Assembly (NCBI GenBank): GCA_019009955.1
Contig: CM032233.1
Coordinates: 15,597,501 to 15,661,500, forward strand
Direction of reading: 5' to 3'
From: Riptortus pedestris
Lineage: Eukaryota > Arthropoda > Insecta > Hemiptera > Alydidae
Length of the DNA stretch: 64,000 nucleotides
Part shown: positions 31,131 through 42,806 of the stretch, piece after piece
Layout of the letters: the number at the start of each line of letters is the position of its first letter
Position numbering within the stretch: the stretch's first letter is position 1
The notes under the pieces: generated by a model
Told to the model about the DNA's origin: nothing
Seen by the model: only the letters and a program-made list of their open reading frames with translations
Databases searched by the model: none
Program-made: the position numbers and the translations under genes

Positions 31131-32205
31131 AAATACTAAAATGTATAAAGAAAAATCTTCCAAAGTAAACTTCATTACTAATATACCTCCTTTAATCACA
31201 TTATCCCTCTAATCATTACTACCCTATCTCAATTAGCCGCCTGCTCTACACTCTCCTAATTAACCTACAAGAGCCTAGACTGGTTAAGTAATATTGAAGA
31301 ATTAAGTAAAAAACTAAAATTTCTTTTCTTCTTATTAAAATATGTTAAGAAATCTTCCAATGGAAACTTTATTATCAATATACCTCCTATAATCACATAA
31401 CCCCTCTAGTCTCTTTTAGGGGGAATAATGGAAAACTCGAAATATCTCGATTGCTATGGGTCCGACTGAAAATTTGTATATAAATTTTGTTGAACATTTA
31501 GTTTTCTACAACAATTATTGTATTTTTACATATTTTCTCATGCACAAATATTAATGGAGTTATTTGTATTTTTTTTGGGTTCAGCCTTTTGTAAAGCTCC
31601 ACTTTTACTCCTGCGATATTAACTCCAAGTATCTCAGTCAACAAAACATCTAGTCTACATAGGCTTCTTATGAGTGAGAAACTAAAATTCGCATTGTTTT
31701 GTTTTAAGAAATATCTTCCAATGGACACTTCATTACTAACATGACTCCTTTAATCACATGATCCCGCTAATCTCTACTACCCTACTTCAAATAGCCACCT
31801 GCTCTAAAGTCTCCTAAGTATCCTAGAAAAGCCTAGACTGGTTTGGTCATATTGCAGAATTAAGTAAAAAACTAAAATTTCTTTTCTTTTTATTAAAATA
31901 TGTTAAGAAATATCTTCCAATGGAAACTTTATTATCAACATACCTTCTATTATCACATAACCTCTCTAGCCTCTTATAGGGGGAATAATGGAAAATTGGA
32001 AATATCTCGGTTGCTATGAGTCCGATTGAAAAATTGTACCTATATAAATTTTGTTGAACATTTAATTTTCTACAGCAATTGTTTTCTCAGTCTTAAATAT
32101 TAATGGAGTTATTAGTATTTTTCTGTTTTCAGATTTCTGTATATCCCCACCGATATCCACTCAAGTATCTCAGTCACAAAACATCACAAGTTCTCTTAAG
32201 TAGGC
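31131..32205 (-). repeat. Inverted duplicate of the 200-bp satellite region
   Basis: Reverse-complement copies of the satellite units (TTAAGAAATCTTCCAATGG, TCCCTCTAATC, CAAAAGCCTAGACT-like) and of the intervening AAATATCTCGGTTGCTATGA and TTTCTACAGCAATTG blocks. 31480-32205 pairs with 26282-27080 in reverse. The minus frame at 31498-31728 is part of this repeat. Confidence 0.8.
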
Positions 32206-32351
32206 CCTAGACTATCAAGCGGCTTGATCAAATGCTTGAGGCTCCGATTGATGGGCGCTTCAAGCGTACTTCAATCAACACCTAAATCTTTTGATCAAAA
32301 CTCTCATCAGTTGAAGCTGAGAAGTGGAGGAGTGTGGAGCGTATAATGGTG

Positions 32352-32678
32352 TCAAATGTAGATTTGGGCTTCCTGGCCATTGTAATACCAAAGTAAAGGT
32401 TCAGGGATGTCGTCTGTAGACGTCCCTGGCAATTTTTTAACCTCGATGGCCTTGAACTCCCTGTTGAAGTTTGTTCTGAGAACATTAATTTTTTGTTTCA
32501 CACTGAAATCGGGTTTTATCTTTTTCAATGCCATCACGATTTTTTTATTTCTATTAAAATGATCTTTACTCTTCACTTTCCACAATTCCGGACAATCACG
32601 ATATAAATCAATCAATAAACTGATGAACTCCGAGTTTTCGGGAACCTCACATTCCGAAGTGGACGCCATGCCTTCCAC
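32352..32678 (-). CDS. MADF-domain protein, truncated, transposon-borne
   Basis: The frame begins MEGMASTSECEVPENSEFIS and matches the MADF pattern from about residue 15: FISLLIDLYRDCPELWKVKS, then K-x-I-N-x-L-R-x-N-F (KINVLRTNFNREFKAIEVKK) at about 63-82, and LLWYYN at about 95-100, the aromatic end of the domain. It then runs into EAQIYI and a stop, while another frame continues without recognisable homology. At 108 codons it is a nearly complete MADF domain lacking any C-terminal BESS domain. MADF domains bind DNA; in a TIR-flanked element it probably was the DNA-binding partner of a transposase. Start chosen as the first Met; MASTS, three codons on, is equally possible. Confidence 0.7.
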   Translation of the reverse strand: MEGMASTSECEVPENSEFISLLIDLYRDCPELWKVKSKDHFNRNKKIVMALKKIKPDFSVKQKINVLRTNFNREFKAIEVKKLPGTSTDDIPEPLLWYYNGQEAQIYI

Positions 32679-32861
32679 CTCTTGACTGATGCAATGCTTG
32701 ATGAAAATTCCCCTAGACTATCAAGCGGCTTGACCATCCGCTTGAGTCATTCAAACTTTTTATCAATCACCGGCAATGCTTTTCTCAAGCGTCAAACGGG
32801 TTTCTAAACTATCAATCACGCTTGATACAATCAATTTGATCAAGCCGCTTGATAGTCTAGG

Positions 32862-33555
32862 CAGGTTAGGATTTAGGCTTGCTGCCGCCTTAGGCCCCGT
32901 TCGATGCGCCGCCCTTTTTGATAATAAAGTTCATTTAAATGAATTTCATTAATTTTGATCCAATATTTTTATTTTAAAATCACTTTATTTATTGAAACAT
33001 AATTTTTTAAATATAACCAATAAACATTACAGATAAATAAGTTATAAACTTCAGACAGATAAATAATAAATATTTTTTTTAATATGAATCAATTTGAAAT
33101 TTTTTTTTTCCTGGCTTTGATTCGCGCAAAAACGTCGATTATATCGTCATAATTAATTTCTTGGACTAGTTGAGCTTCAATAGACAATATTATTATTATT
33201 TCACACTAAAAACAAGTTGAGAAGTTGTTCAGATTTAGTAATTTCAAAACGCGTTATACACGTGAGGTTAATCTCACTAAAGGAACAGAAAGTAAAGAAC
33301 ATTACTCGACAAAGACTATAATTAATCTATTAAAAATTTACCATCTTACCCTTACAGATTGAGAAGTAAATTAATGAATTATAATATATTCTATAGAACA
33401 TTTTTTATAAGAACTGATCTGAACCAATTTTTGAAAATGATTGTCTTTATTTTTTTTTTGCCTCTGAAATTTTGGCATTTCAAAACTTTTGCCGCCCTTC
33501 AAATTATGCCGCCCTAGGCCCAGGCCTCACGGGCCTAGGCGTAAATCCATCACTG
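32862..33555 (-). mobile_element. hAT element 2, inserted in the MADF2 terminal repeat; 8-bp duplication
   Basis: AGTCTAGG at 32854-32861 and 33556-33563 flank 694 bp starting CAGGTTAGGATTTAGGC and ending (inverted) CAGTGATGGATTTACGCC. CAG-start imperfect TIRs plus an 8-bp duplication are diagnostic of hAT. GCCGCC- and TAGGCC-rich subterminal sequence occurs on both sides. It keeps only the transposase tail. Confidence 0.9.
33089..33184 (-). pseudogene. hAT transposase C-terminal tail relic
   Basis: The minus frame reads SIEAQLVQEINYDDIIDVFA, then RIKARKK and a stop at 33089-33091. This fits the hAT C-terminal tail S-I-E-x-x-L-x-x-x-x-[DN]-x-D-x-I-I-D-x-F-A-x-x-K-A-R-K found in many insect hAT-like transposases. 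Only about 30 codons remain; upstream is AT-rich non-coding sequence, so the element is an internal-deletion derivative. Confidence 0.75.
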
Positions 33556-33570
33556 AGTCTAGGGCCTCAT

Positions 33571-33963
33571 TTAGACTTTTTACTGCGTGAGGAATAGAGA
33601 AAATTGCGTCACGAGTACAACCTCAATAGCTGATTTACCTCAAGGGAAATCTGCTAGAACTGATATGGTTTCTAGCGAGTTGGGGCACCACCTGTAGAAC
33701 CGCTAATAGAAAATAAAGTGAGGGAGGGATGAGGAATTAGGAATATTAAGGGGGGGGGTGTAAGGGATGAGGAGGGCGCGTGCCCTATTCAGGAGCTAAG
33801 TGTGTACATTTATACATAACACTAGACTAGAGATGGGCTAATCGCCGGACGTGATAACAGCCAGGGGCTGTGGATTTGATACGGTTCGTGGAGGGGGGCC
33901 ACCGCTAGTTACCGCTACCTTCTCGATCCCATTGCTCCGATAGCACTACCGCAAGCCGAAAAA
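33571..33963. other. Unassigned, with one F1 B-end remnant
   Basis: An F1 B-end phrase (GCTGATTTACCTCAAGGGA, then AATCTGCT) lies at 33630-33652. The rest (to 33963) has G- and C-rich runs but no recognisable gene or repeat. Confidence 0.45.
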
Positions 33964-35222
33964 GTCCGCCACGCAGGGGCTGCGTAAACTAAGCAGATTT
34001 CCCTCGTGAAGTTTAGTAATAGATAAATCTAAATACTGGTAACACAACACCACCATGAATAAATGCAAACGGAAATAAGAGGTGTTTCATACAATTCCAA
34101 ATACCAAAAAAAAGAAGCGTTAGAAATGTAAACAAACGGGTCTGCCTGCCTCACACCGGAAAGAAAAACAATTACTGAAATATATCAGAATATAACATAT
34201 TAATTTTATTGAGAACTATTTACTGTATCTAGTACTGTAATTAATGATGAGTCAGAATAATTGTTATCTCAATCAATCAAATTTTAGTTATTAATACGGG
34301 GGAGGGGTGTAATCAGGAAATATTTGCATATATCTCGTATAATAAAGGTATTTTGAATACAAGTTTTGGTATTTAAGCTTCGAACAATGTGGTTTATTAT
34401 GTAGCAGCGTATTATTTATGTAACATGAGTAGAAGTGGCGGTTTGCTGAAGGCTGAAAACTGAAAATGCAAATATCTCGGTTAATATTCAAGATAGTGAA
34501 TGTATATAATAATAATGATAGTACATTTAATTTTCAATAAGATCGGTTCTATACAATTTTTCGATGCAACATATGGTAACGGAGATATTTCGAATTTTCG
34601 AAAACCCTCCCTTCTAAACCCCCTCACCTCCTTGCCCGATTTCAGCCGTTAACGAACTTGATCTTTCTTTTTAGGGGCTGCGTAAACTAAGCAGATTTCA
34701 GTGCTAGTTTTACTTTTGATCTCATATCACAAAATATTCCGAATTTCTATATAAAAAAAACAAATGAGTAGAGGGAGTGGTGAACGGGGGAGGGGGGAGG
34801 GATTACTGAAGGCTGAAAACAAAACATTAAGAATAACTGGCTGAATACTTGAGTTACAAAAAACGAAAAGCGCAACAATTGTAGAGCATCAATAATTTAA
34901 CAAGATTGGCCCTATGACATTTTACGATCTGACTCATAACGACAGTATTTTGAGTTTTCGAGTCCCCCGCCCCCTCTAAACCCCCACTATTCCAGGTCTG
35001 ACTTCAGTTAAGAACAAATATGGTCATAAGTGTTGACTGAGACAGTTAAATATAGAGCATGGAACAGACCAAGTAAATATCTTAGAAACAAGAACGTAAA
35101 ATCTTAATTGATGATGTCACCACTCAACGAATTTGCACGTATTTCACACAATAAACGTCTCTTGAAAACAGTATTTGGAATTTAGGTTTAGAATAAAGTG
35201 GTTCATGATATAACAGATTTTT
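33964..35222 (+). mobile_element. F1 long-form copy, recombined
   Basis: A end GTCCGCCACGCAGGGGCTGC at 33964; body to TTTCAGCCGTTAACGAAC, CTTGATCTTTCTTTTT. At about 34674 it jumps into another A end (AGGGGCTGCGTAAACTAAGC), lacking GTCCGTCACGC. A more decayed F1-like stretch follows to 35222. No microsatellite or B end in the first part. Confidence 0.65.
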
Positions 35223-35342
35223 AGCAGATTTCCCTTAAGGGAAATCAGCTATTGAGGTCGTACTCATGACGCAATTTTTGAAAAATTTCTTCAAATATCC
35301 ATCGATCCTACCCAGGAGATGATGAAAATGAGGTCCGTTCAA

Positions 35343-35419
<77 letters not shown>

Positions 35420-35720
35420 TGTCTGTTAACACTCTAGCGGTCGCAATTTTTATTTAATCGTCACCAAACTCGGTATTTAATCGTTTTGTGTAAAAAGGAA
35501 GATCAAGTTCGTTAACGGCTGAAATCGGACCAGTGGGAGGGGGGGATTTTCAAATATTCGAAATATCTTCGTTATTATGCATCGGATTGAAAACTTGTAT
35601 AGAACCAATCTTATCGCAAATTAAATTTACTATAAATATTGTTATATACATTTATTCTCTATCTTGAATATTAACCGAGATATTTGTATTTTTATAAGTT
35701 TGTGGTCGGGTATAGTTCGG
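35223..35720 (-). mobile_element. F1 copy with a 70-bp (AT)n; A end missing
   Basis: B end at 35223 (AGCAGATTTCCCTTAAGGGA), (TA)n at about 35347-35416, the GTTAACACTCTAGCGGTCGC block and the middle blocks to TTGAATATTAACCGAGATAT. It then loses similarity at about 35700 with no A terminus. Confidence 0.75.
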
Positions 35721-36245
35721 ATTAGGTCGGCCAATTCCGTCATTTCTTGGCTCAGGTGGAAGCTTCTTCTAACCTTACCTGTCGTTTCTAACCTAACCTT
35801 ACCTTCAATAACATAATAGCTTTAATAGAATATGAAAATAGCTTTAATAAAATATAACAATAATTGTAATAACACATAACAATAATAGTTGTAGTAGCCG
35901 ATTTCCCTTAAGTGATATCAGCTAAATTGAATTGAACATTCAATTCCTAAGACCGTGTACTATTAGTACCTCTTTACACTGTATGTTAGTCCAACTATAA
36001 CTTTAAACACGGAGAACATATTGAATCAAAAGGAAGTCCGGGCTAGAGTTTAATAGATATGTAGGGGAGCGACTGTTTGGAGCATTGTTTGGAATTGTAA
36101 GGAGGCAGCGGTGACGTCTGTTAGTTGTTGTATATATAATTTAAGTCGGCTGGATGCATATCGGCCACGTGCTTAGGTTCAAGGCGCTCCTATGTCTATG
36201 TGAGGGGGCACGTCAATCGCTCAATCAAATCATTAACAGCTCGTA
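35721..36245. other. Unassigned region
   Basis: TAACCTTACCTG/TAACCTAACCTT phrases occur near 35773-35810 (telomere-like TTAGG complement runs of only two to three units). A decayed B-end phrase (GATTTCCCTTAAGTGATATC) lies near 35902. Nothing else is recognised. Confidence 0.35.
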
Positions 36246-36439
36246 GCCATATACAATTCCTTCACTCAAGGGCTGCGTAAACTAATCATATTTCCCGCGT
36301 GCTGGAATAGCACACTTGTCATCTTATATCACCACGTAGTACGTATCCATATGTAAAAAACTAATAAGTAGAAAGGGGAGGGGGGTTTCTTGCGGCATAA
36401 ACCAAGGAGGTACGAATAACACGCTGGGGCTGCGACTCT

Positions 36440-36496
<57 letters not shown>

Positions 36497-36976
36497 TATA
36501 TAATATCCATTTCAAAAGAAGAATCCGATGAATAGAAGTGAGGGTTTACTGAAAGCGGAAAACAATTAAAAAGGCTAAATTACTCGCCTAATATTTAAGC
36601 TATGAAAAAATCTATTGAACAACAATTGCAGAGCATCAACTTTCTAACAAGATTGTTTCTGTATCATTTTACTGTACGACACATAATAATCGAGATACTT
36701 TGAATTTTCTAATTCTCCTCCCGTGTTCGATTTCAGCCATTAACGACTATGAACCTAAGTGCTATAGGAAACAGTTAAATATCGAGTATCGTATAAATCA
36801 AATAAACAGTTTTGAGTAAGAACGAAATTTTTTTTGAAAAAACGTATTTGCATGTATCTGACAAAGTAAATGTTCGATGAAAACAATATTTGCTATTTCA
36901 CCATGGAATGAAGTGGTTCATGATATAACAGCTTATTGTTAATATGACATAAGTAGGAGAGGGTTTGATGAAAGTC

Positions 36977-37027
<51 letters not shown>
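36246..37027 (+). mobile_element. F1 fragments with two (TA)n tracts
   Basis: A weak A end (CCTTCACTCAAGGGCTGCGT) at about 36260; (TA)n at about 36439-36493; F1-like middle blocks to 36960; (TA)n at 36979-37027, which abuts the CTAG end of the next F2 copy. Frames reading IYIYIY are the microsatellites. Confidence 0.6.
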
Positions 37028-37028
<1 letters not shown>

Positions 37029-39240
37029 TAGCTAAGGTACCCGGCTTCGCCCGGGAATTCCTTTGAGGCTGAATGACGTGGTATTTTTTTTGGTAAGCCT
37101 TTAGTTTGCACAGTATTTTGACATTTCCCCGTCCCATACCAGTGTTTAGGGTCTATACCCGTCGTTGCTGTGTGCTGAATGATGATAGTATTTTTTGGAC
37201 AAGGCTTCAACGTTTACAACTACACTTCCCGTCTGGGCGTATTGTTTTCCCGTGAGGGTCAGCAGGCGACTTATAAATGAGAAATTTTACTGTTGAAAAA
37301 TAAATAAAAATGTGTTCCTAATCTATCCCTTTCCACTTCTTAAGTCTCCTTTTTGAATACTTAAAATCATAATCATGGATTGCATTTATTACAATTAAAT
37401 ATATAATGAAACTTATTTCCTGTTAAAAACCAATCCGAGCACATGTAGTTTAAGCATAGTTTTGTACATTAGATTATATTCGTAATAGCGTAATAGCAGA
37501 GCTCAGTGGAAATCACTTCCAGGAATGGCAGCATTTCACTGGTAATAAGATAACTCAATTAACTGTTTAGGCTCCTGTCATTTTCCGGTCCAGCACGAGG
37601 GCTAAACACCATGTTTTTCTTAAATTATTGTATCAGAGTATTATTTTAATAATTTATCTACCTGACGGAATTAAATAATAGTATTACCCTAAAAATAATT
37701 TCATTTATATTCAAAGAGATGGGTGAGGAGAAGAGATTGTAGCCCTCCCAGCAAAATAAGTAATACTTTAAATCATATTAAGTTTAACTGGATATTGTCT
37801 TTTTTCATAATGGCCTTACCATTAACGTCTAATTGTTATGATGGTACATATGTGTTTCAATAACATCAAAATATCGGAAATAAGATATATATTAGCAGAA
37901 CCAAAGAGTTTGCTTCCCTACAACTTCCGCTATCGCTCCTTGTGCCAATTCAGCATGACTTTATTTAAATAATGCATTATACAAATTAAATAACGGATAT
38001 GCTCTTATAGTATACATTTCTATTGGAAATAAATAACAATTTTATTCTCTAGGAAAAATAAATAAATGAGAAGGAGGCGACGGAGATATATAACCTCACT
38101 AATCCGAATCATATTTAGAGTTATCAAATGTGACTTTAACACAAAATCATTTTTCATAATATGCATTCATTAAAAACGCTTAAAAAGCACTAATAAAATG
38201 AATTACTCCGGCTATAGTTTTAGCGTATATCCCGTGTTTACATCATTTTACAAAAAAAGTGAATACAACAAATGTTACTCAAAATAAACAACTTTTGTTA
38301 TGTGCATATTTATCGAAAAATCAATGCGAAACGAAATATCGCTATTTTTCTTTTTAGGCCACCTCTACAACCCCCCACTCCTGTTTGAACCTAAAAATTT
38401 TAATATAGCTTATAATCTTGGAAGAATTAATGATAATTCACATACCGAGTTTTTTTTTTAAGTTCGGTTCAATCGTTAGTGCCCAACAAAATTGTTGGCT
38501 CCCGTCCTAGTTTTAAGTGTATATCTCGTTTATACTTCATTATATGACGATAGTGTATATAATAAAAGTTTCTCTAAATAGCAAAATAAACAACTTTTGT
38601 TATGTGCATATTTGCCAAAACTCCAATAGGAAACGAAATATCACTATTTGTAATTCCAGGCCTCCCTTATAACCCCCACTCCCGCCCGTCCCTAGAAATG
38701 TTTGTATGGCTTATTATAAGGAAGGCGTTAGTACTAATTCACATACCGAGTTTTATTTATTTCGGTTGGGTCTTTTGTCCCAAATAAAATTGTTCATTCC
38801 CGCTATAGATTTTAGCGTATATCTCGTTTATAATTCGGTATACGAAAAAAGTGTATATAACAAAAGTTACTCTAAATAATAAAATAAATAACTTTTGTTA
38901 TGTACATATTTGCCGAAAAACCAATAGGAAACGAAATATTGCTATTTTTAATTTCAGGCCTCCCTTATAACCCCCACTCCTGTTAGTCTCAGAGAATTTT
39001 AATATAGCCTAAAGTCTAAGTTGGGTTAGTAGTAATATACATACCAAGTTTCATAAAATTCGGTTCAGCCGTTTATGCGTGAAAAGGTAACAAACAAACA
39101 AACAAACAAACAAACAAACAAACATACACGAAAGAAACAAAATGCAGATATGGTGTCTATGACATGTGAAACGAAAAGTTATCGTGAAATTTCGCGAAAA
39201 AAATCAATGTACAGACAGAGGTTACAATTTTATATATATA
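37028..39240 (-). mobile_element. F2 Helitron-like element, longest copy (about 2.2 kb)
   Basis: In minus orientation the 3' end is the first CTAG (37028-37031) with the hairpin CCCGGCTTCGCCCGGG just inside. The 5' end is near 39230 (GTTACAATTTTATATATATA), with CACGCATAAACGGCTGAACC at about 39070. Three internal repeats of about 300 bp (phrase ACTTTTGTTATGTGCATATT at about 38291, 38592, 38891). 37260-38200 is unlike shorter copies. No helicase or Rep motif. Confidence 0.75.
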
Positions 39241-40249
39241 TAGATATACATATATGTGCTAACTTTTGTTATATACACTTTCGTCTTATACCGAAGTGTA
39301 AATGCGTCATACGCTAAAAATTATAGCGGGAATCAACAATATTATTTGGCACAAAAGACTGAACTGAACTAAATAAAACTCGGTATGTGTATTAGTACTA
39401 ACGCCTTCCTTATAATAAGCCATATCAACTTTTCTAGGGATGGGCAGGAGTGGGGGCTATAAGAGAGGCATGAAATTAAAAATAGTGATATTTCGTTTTC
39501 TATTCGTTTTTCTGCAAATATACATATTACAAAAGTAGTTTATTTTTTTATTTGAAGTAACTTTTGTGATATTCACTTTTGTCTTATAACAAGGTATAAA
39601 CGAGATATACGATTAAACTTTAGCGGGGGCCAACAATTTTATAGGGCACTAACGATTGAACCGAACTTAACAAAACTCGGTATGTGAATTAGCATTACTT
39701 CTTCCATAATTAAAAGCTATATTAAAATTTTTAGGTTCGAACGGGAGTGGGGGGTAATAAGGAAGGCCTGAAATAAAAATTCGCAATTTTCGTTGTCTAT
39801 TTGTTTTTCGACAAACGTGCACATAACAAAAGTCGTTTACTTTGTTATTTAGAGTAACTTTTGTTTTTTTTTTACATTTTTTCGGGAAAATGTATGAAGG
39901 AAATAATTTGTGTATAATCTTGATATGCTCAACAACTCTTTCCAATATGAACTACTAGGTACCTCACCTGGAAAAATTAAGTGAAATCTATGTTAATATT
40001 TTGTCCTTAATAATTCAAAGCTATGCATAATGCACAGGAGACGGAAAATATGACAATATGGAGGACAGTGAAGTCTTACATAAAAAATTAGTTTTATTAT
40101 TAAAAAATCCACAGCAACAACGGGTATAAGCCCTAAACACTCGGACGGGTAAATGTCTAAATATTGTGCAAAATAAAGCCTTGCCAAAAAAATACCATCA
40201 CCATTCAGCCTCCAATGAACTCCCGGGCGAAGCCGGATATCTGAGCTAG
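39241..40249 (+). mobile_element. F2 copy, plus orientation, CTAG end
   Basis: It follows the previous F2 across a short TA repeat, tail to tail in reverse. It starts with GCTAACTTTTGTTATATACAC (quoted in part), passes GGGCAGGAGTGGGGGCTATA and ends CCCGGGCGAAGCCGGATATC, then CTAG at 40246-40249 followed by (TA)n. The 5' third is missing. Confidence 0.7.
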
Positions 40250-40752
40250 TATATATATATAATGATCTGTTGTCCAAGATATACATTATTGTCTGTTAGC
40301 GGGTTGGGAAGTCAATTCCTTGGCTGTAGTAGTAGAGTAAGCATATTACAATAGAGGGTGATTGTTTGGTGGGCCTTGTATCGTCGTGCAGGCTAGGGAA
40401 TTTATTATCGGCGTGCTAGCACCCCCTCCCCCTCGGCCCCAGCTCTCTCCCATAAGCCACACTCCTAACCAGGGCCAATAATACTCCTTCATGAAGATTA
40501 TAATCTATCCCATAGTAGCTGTATGAGGTAGATTTCTCCCTTAAGGGATAAAAAATAAATAAGTAGTACCTCAAGCAGGGGCTAAGTAAACTAAGTAGAT
40601 TTCACATATTTGCATTTATTTCAAAAATTAAAAGTTCAATGAGAACAATATTTGGTATTTATGCTTCAAATAATGCGCTTCTAATATAACAGCTTATTGT
40701 TAATATGACATGAAGGGCGATATATATACTACTACTTTATCTTTATATATAT
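40250..40752. other. Unassigned with a decayed F1 A end
   Basis: Starts with a short TA tract. A weak A-end phrase (CAAGCAGGGGCTAAGTAAAC) at about 40573 is followed by GAGAACAATATTTGGTATTT. C-rich spacer at about 40420-40480. No gene seen. Confidence 0.4.
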
Positions 40753-41436
40753 AATTCTAGCGTACGTGTGTATGTCACTGAACACCTCCTAGACGGGTGG
40801 ACCGATTTGATTGAATTTTTAAATACGCGTTAGGGTGACGCCCCGGATAGTTTAGCGCCGCAGATCGGCCCGGCTGATGGAGCAGGTGTCCGGTCGAAGG
40901 CTGAAGGGCGAGGTTATTGGAAATGTAATGAAATGTTAATATGTTTATCTAATGTATGTTTTTTATTTTTTTTTTTTTTTTTATTTTTTTTTTTTTTTTT
41001 TTTTTTCTGAGACTCAGCTATCAAAAAGAAAAGACTAACCTACTAGACCTACAGACTAAGCATACAAACTAAGAACTAAAAACTAAACTAACCTAAGATA
41101 GGACAGATGACAGTCATGTGCTTCGGCACTTGGTTGAGCTGAGAGACTCCTTTCTCTATATCAGGGATATATTTTAAGGAGAGGATGAGGTATGGGTTAG
41201 GTTTGTTTCATATTTATTTATTGTGAGCTTTGAGGGTAGCTGGTATACCCCGTGGGATTGGAGGGTCAAGGAAAGAAGGAGAAAAGAGGAAAAGAGATAG
41301 GAAGAGAGGAGGTAAGAAATCGAAAAGGAAAGGTGGCCTTCCGGCCGACAAAATTATATTTTATATTGTTTGTATTTTATGCACATGTTTTATTTACATA
41401 TATTTACATTATTTACAGAATTTTTATTTACATGTT

Positions 41437-42806
41437 TTAAGGGGGGTCGGCAAGTTCAATGACGTCGACCTGCTGTATGCCGCCTCTTCCTTGCCAGTTT
41501 TGAGGCAGTGGTGGGGGGATGAGTGTATTGTATAGAGGGTTTGGCAAGGCTCGGGCGGCGTCAAAGAACTTGACGTGTCGTTTCTTGATGGTCTGCGCCA
41601 CAGTGTCCAGATTGAGGGTCTCTCGGATGAGGGTTTGGGGTTTGTTGGATAAGGAGGTGTGTCTAACAATCTTCCGGATTACTCCGTTTTGAAAAGATTG
41701 TAGACTGGAGAGGGAGGTTTTGGTGAGGAATTTGAGGAGGGGGGCTCCATAGAGGAGGGCGGGTTGAAGGACGCCTCTATAGATAAGGAGTTTCAGCCTG
41801 AGGCTGAGGTTGGGGGAGAGGAGGAGGTGTTTGAGGGAGTTATACCGAGTCCGAGAGTGTTTGAGTTTTCTTTGGATATGGGTGGAGAACCGTAAGTGGC
41901 GCTGCACGTGGACCCCTAGGTAGGTGATAGTTGCTGCGATGGGGATTTGTAACCCGTTTAGGGTGAATGTTTTGGGGAGGCGCCGCTTATATTTATAGAA
42001 AGAGAAAATGAGCCCGTCCGTTTTGGAGGGGTTCACTACTATGTTGCGGGCTAGGAGGCGGTCAGCTATGTCTTGGCAGGCGGCTTCCGCGTAGGTGAGG
42101 GCTCTGGCGGGGTTTAGGGACGTGCTGGCTATGCCTATGTCGTCTGCATAGGCGTAGATTTCGGCGTTTTTATACTGTCGACCAACAATGTCCGCGGTGT
42201 ATAGGGTAAAGAGGTGAGGTGAGAGGACGGCGCCCTGAGGGACGCCGCAGGGGAGGGATTTGGTTTGGGAGAGACTGTCTCCTACTTTCATCTGGAAGGT
42301 TCGGTCTTTAAGGAAGGAAAGGATGAGGGAGTATAGCTGCTCGCGGCAGTTTAGTTGGCGGAGGATGGATAGGAGGGTATTGTGGTCGACAGAGTCGAAC
42401 GCCTTAGTACAGTCTATGGAGACGAAGGCGGTAGCACGATTTTGCCTGAGCCCGTTTGCCGCATTAAGTTGTAGCCTAGCCAGGGGGTGGAGAGTGCATA
42501 GACCTTTCCTAAAGCCGGTCTGCTCGTTGGGGATGAGGTTAGCCTCCTCGCAGAAATCTAGGAGGTATTGGAGAATCACTTTCTCCAATATCTTAGAGAT
42601 GTGTGAGAGGAGGCTGATGGGGCGATAGTGCTCGGGAAGTGAGCCGTTTTTATTTGGTTTCAGGAGGGGAACAACTATTGCATGCTTCCACTGCGCTGGG
42701 AAATGGCGGAGGCGAAGGCAGGAGTTTAGGAGGTGGGTGAGGTAGGCGAGAGACTTCCGTGGAAGCTGGCGCAGGAGTACATATTGTACTCTGTCCAGAC
42801 CAGGGG
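41437..42806 (-). CDS. Jockey-like ORF2, reverse transcriptase part
   Basis: This minus-strand frame carries the reverse transcriptase of the LINE. It runs from PGLDRVQYVLLRQLPRK (the K-x-P-G-x-D entry motif is shared with the other fragment) through VVPLLKPNKN, YRPISLLSHISKILEKVIL, NEQTGFRKG, then DCTKAFDSVDH (catalytic Asp), GVPQGAVLSPHLFTLYTADI and the active-site box AYADDIG (42139-42150). It ends with the thumb-like region and a C terminus at 41437. Both catalytic Asp boxes are intact. The frame is open but separated from its N-terminal part by the SINE-like insert, so no full ORF2 can be made. Codons upstream of 42806 in this frame (MPGGRPRAGT) come from the insert. Confidence 0.95.

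Larger units (their letters stand above)
32206..33570 (-). mobile_element. MADF2 element: DNA transposon with 27-bp perfect terminal inverted repeats
   Basis: The left end at 32206-32232 and right end at 32835-32861 are perfect inverted copies (CCTAGACTATCAAGCGGCTT...). Removing the hAT insertion at 32862-33555 extends the match outward (AGGCCCTAGACT on both sides). A third, partial copy of the end lies at 32712-32733, in left-end orientation. The element encodes a MADF protein on the minus strand but no transposase. I could not read a convincing target duplication, so the superfamily is open (PIF/Harbinger-like suspected). Confidence 0.65.

Noticed and set aside
32206..33570. PIF/Harbinger assignment for the MADF2 element
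   Set aside because: Not adopted firmly because no 3-bp TWA duplication could be read at its edges.
35235..35432. IYIYIY frames (also 8243-8443, 17602-17802, 36324-36515, 36898-37137)
   Set aside because: They are (AT)n microsatellites inside F1/F2 repeats, not membrane proteins.
35770..35812. TAACCT-like runs suggesting an interstitial telomere repeat
   Set aside because: Only two or three imperfect units; too short to call.
42260..42628. Plus-strand frames across 41.2-44.2 kb
   Set aside because: Antisense shadows of the Jockey-like ORF2; no family features.
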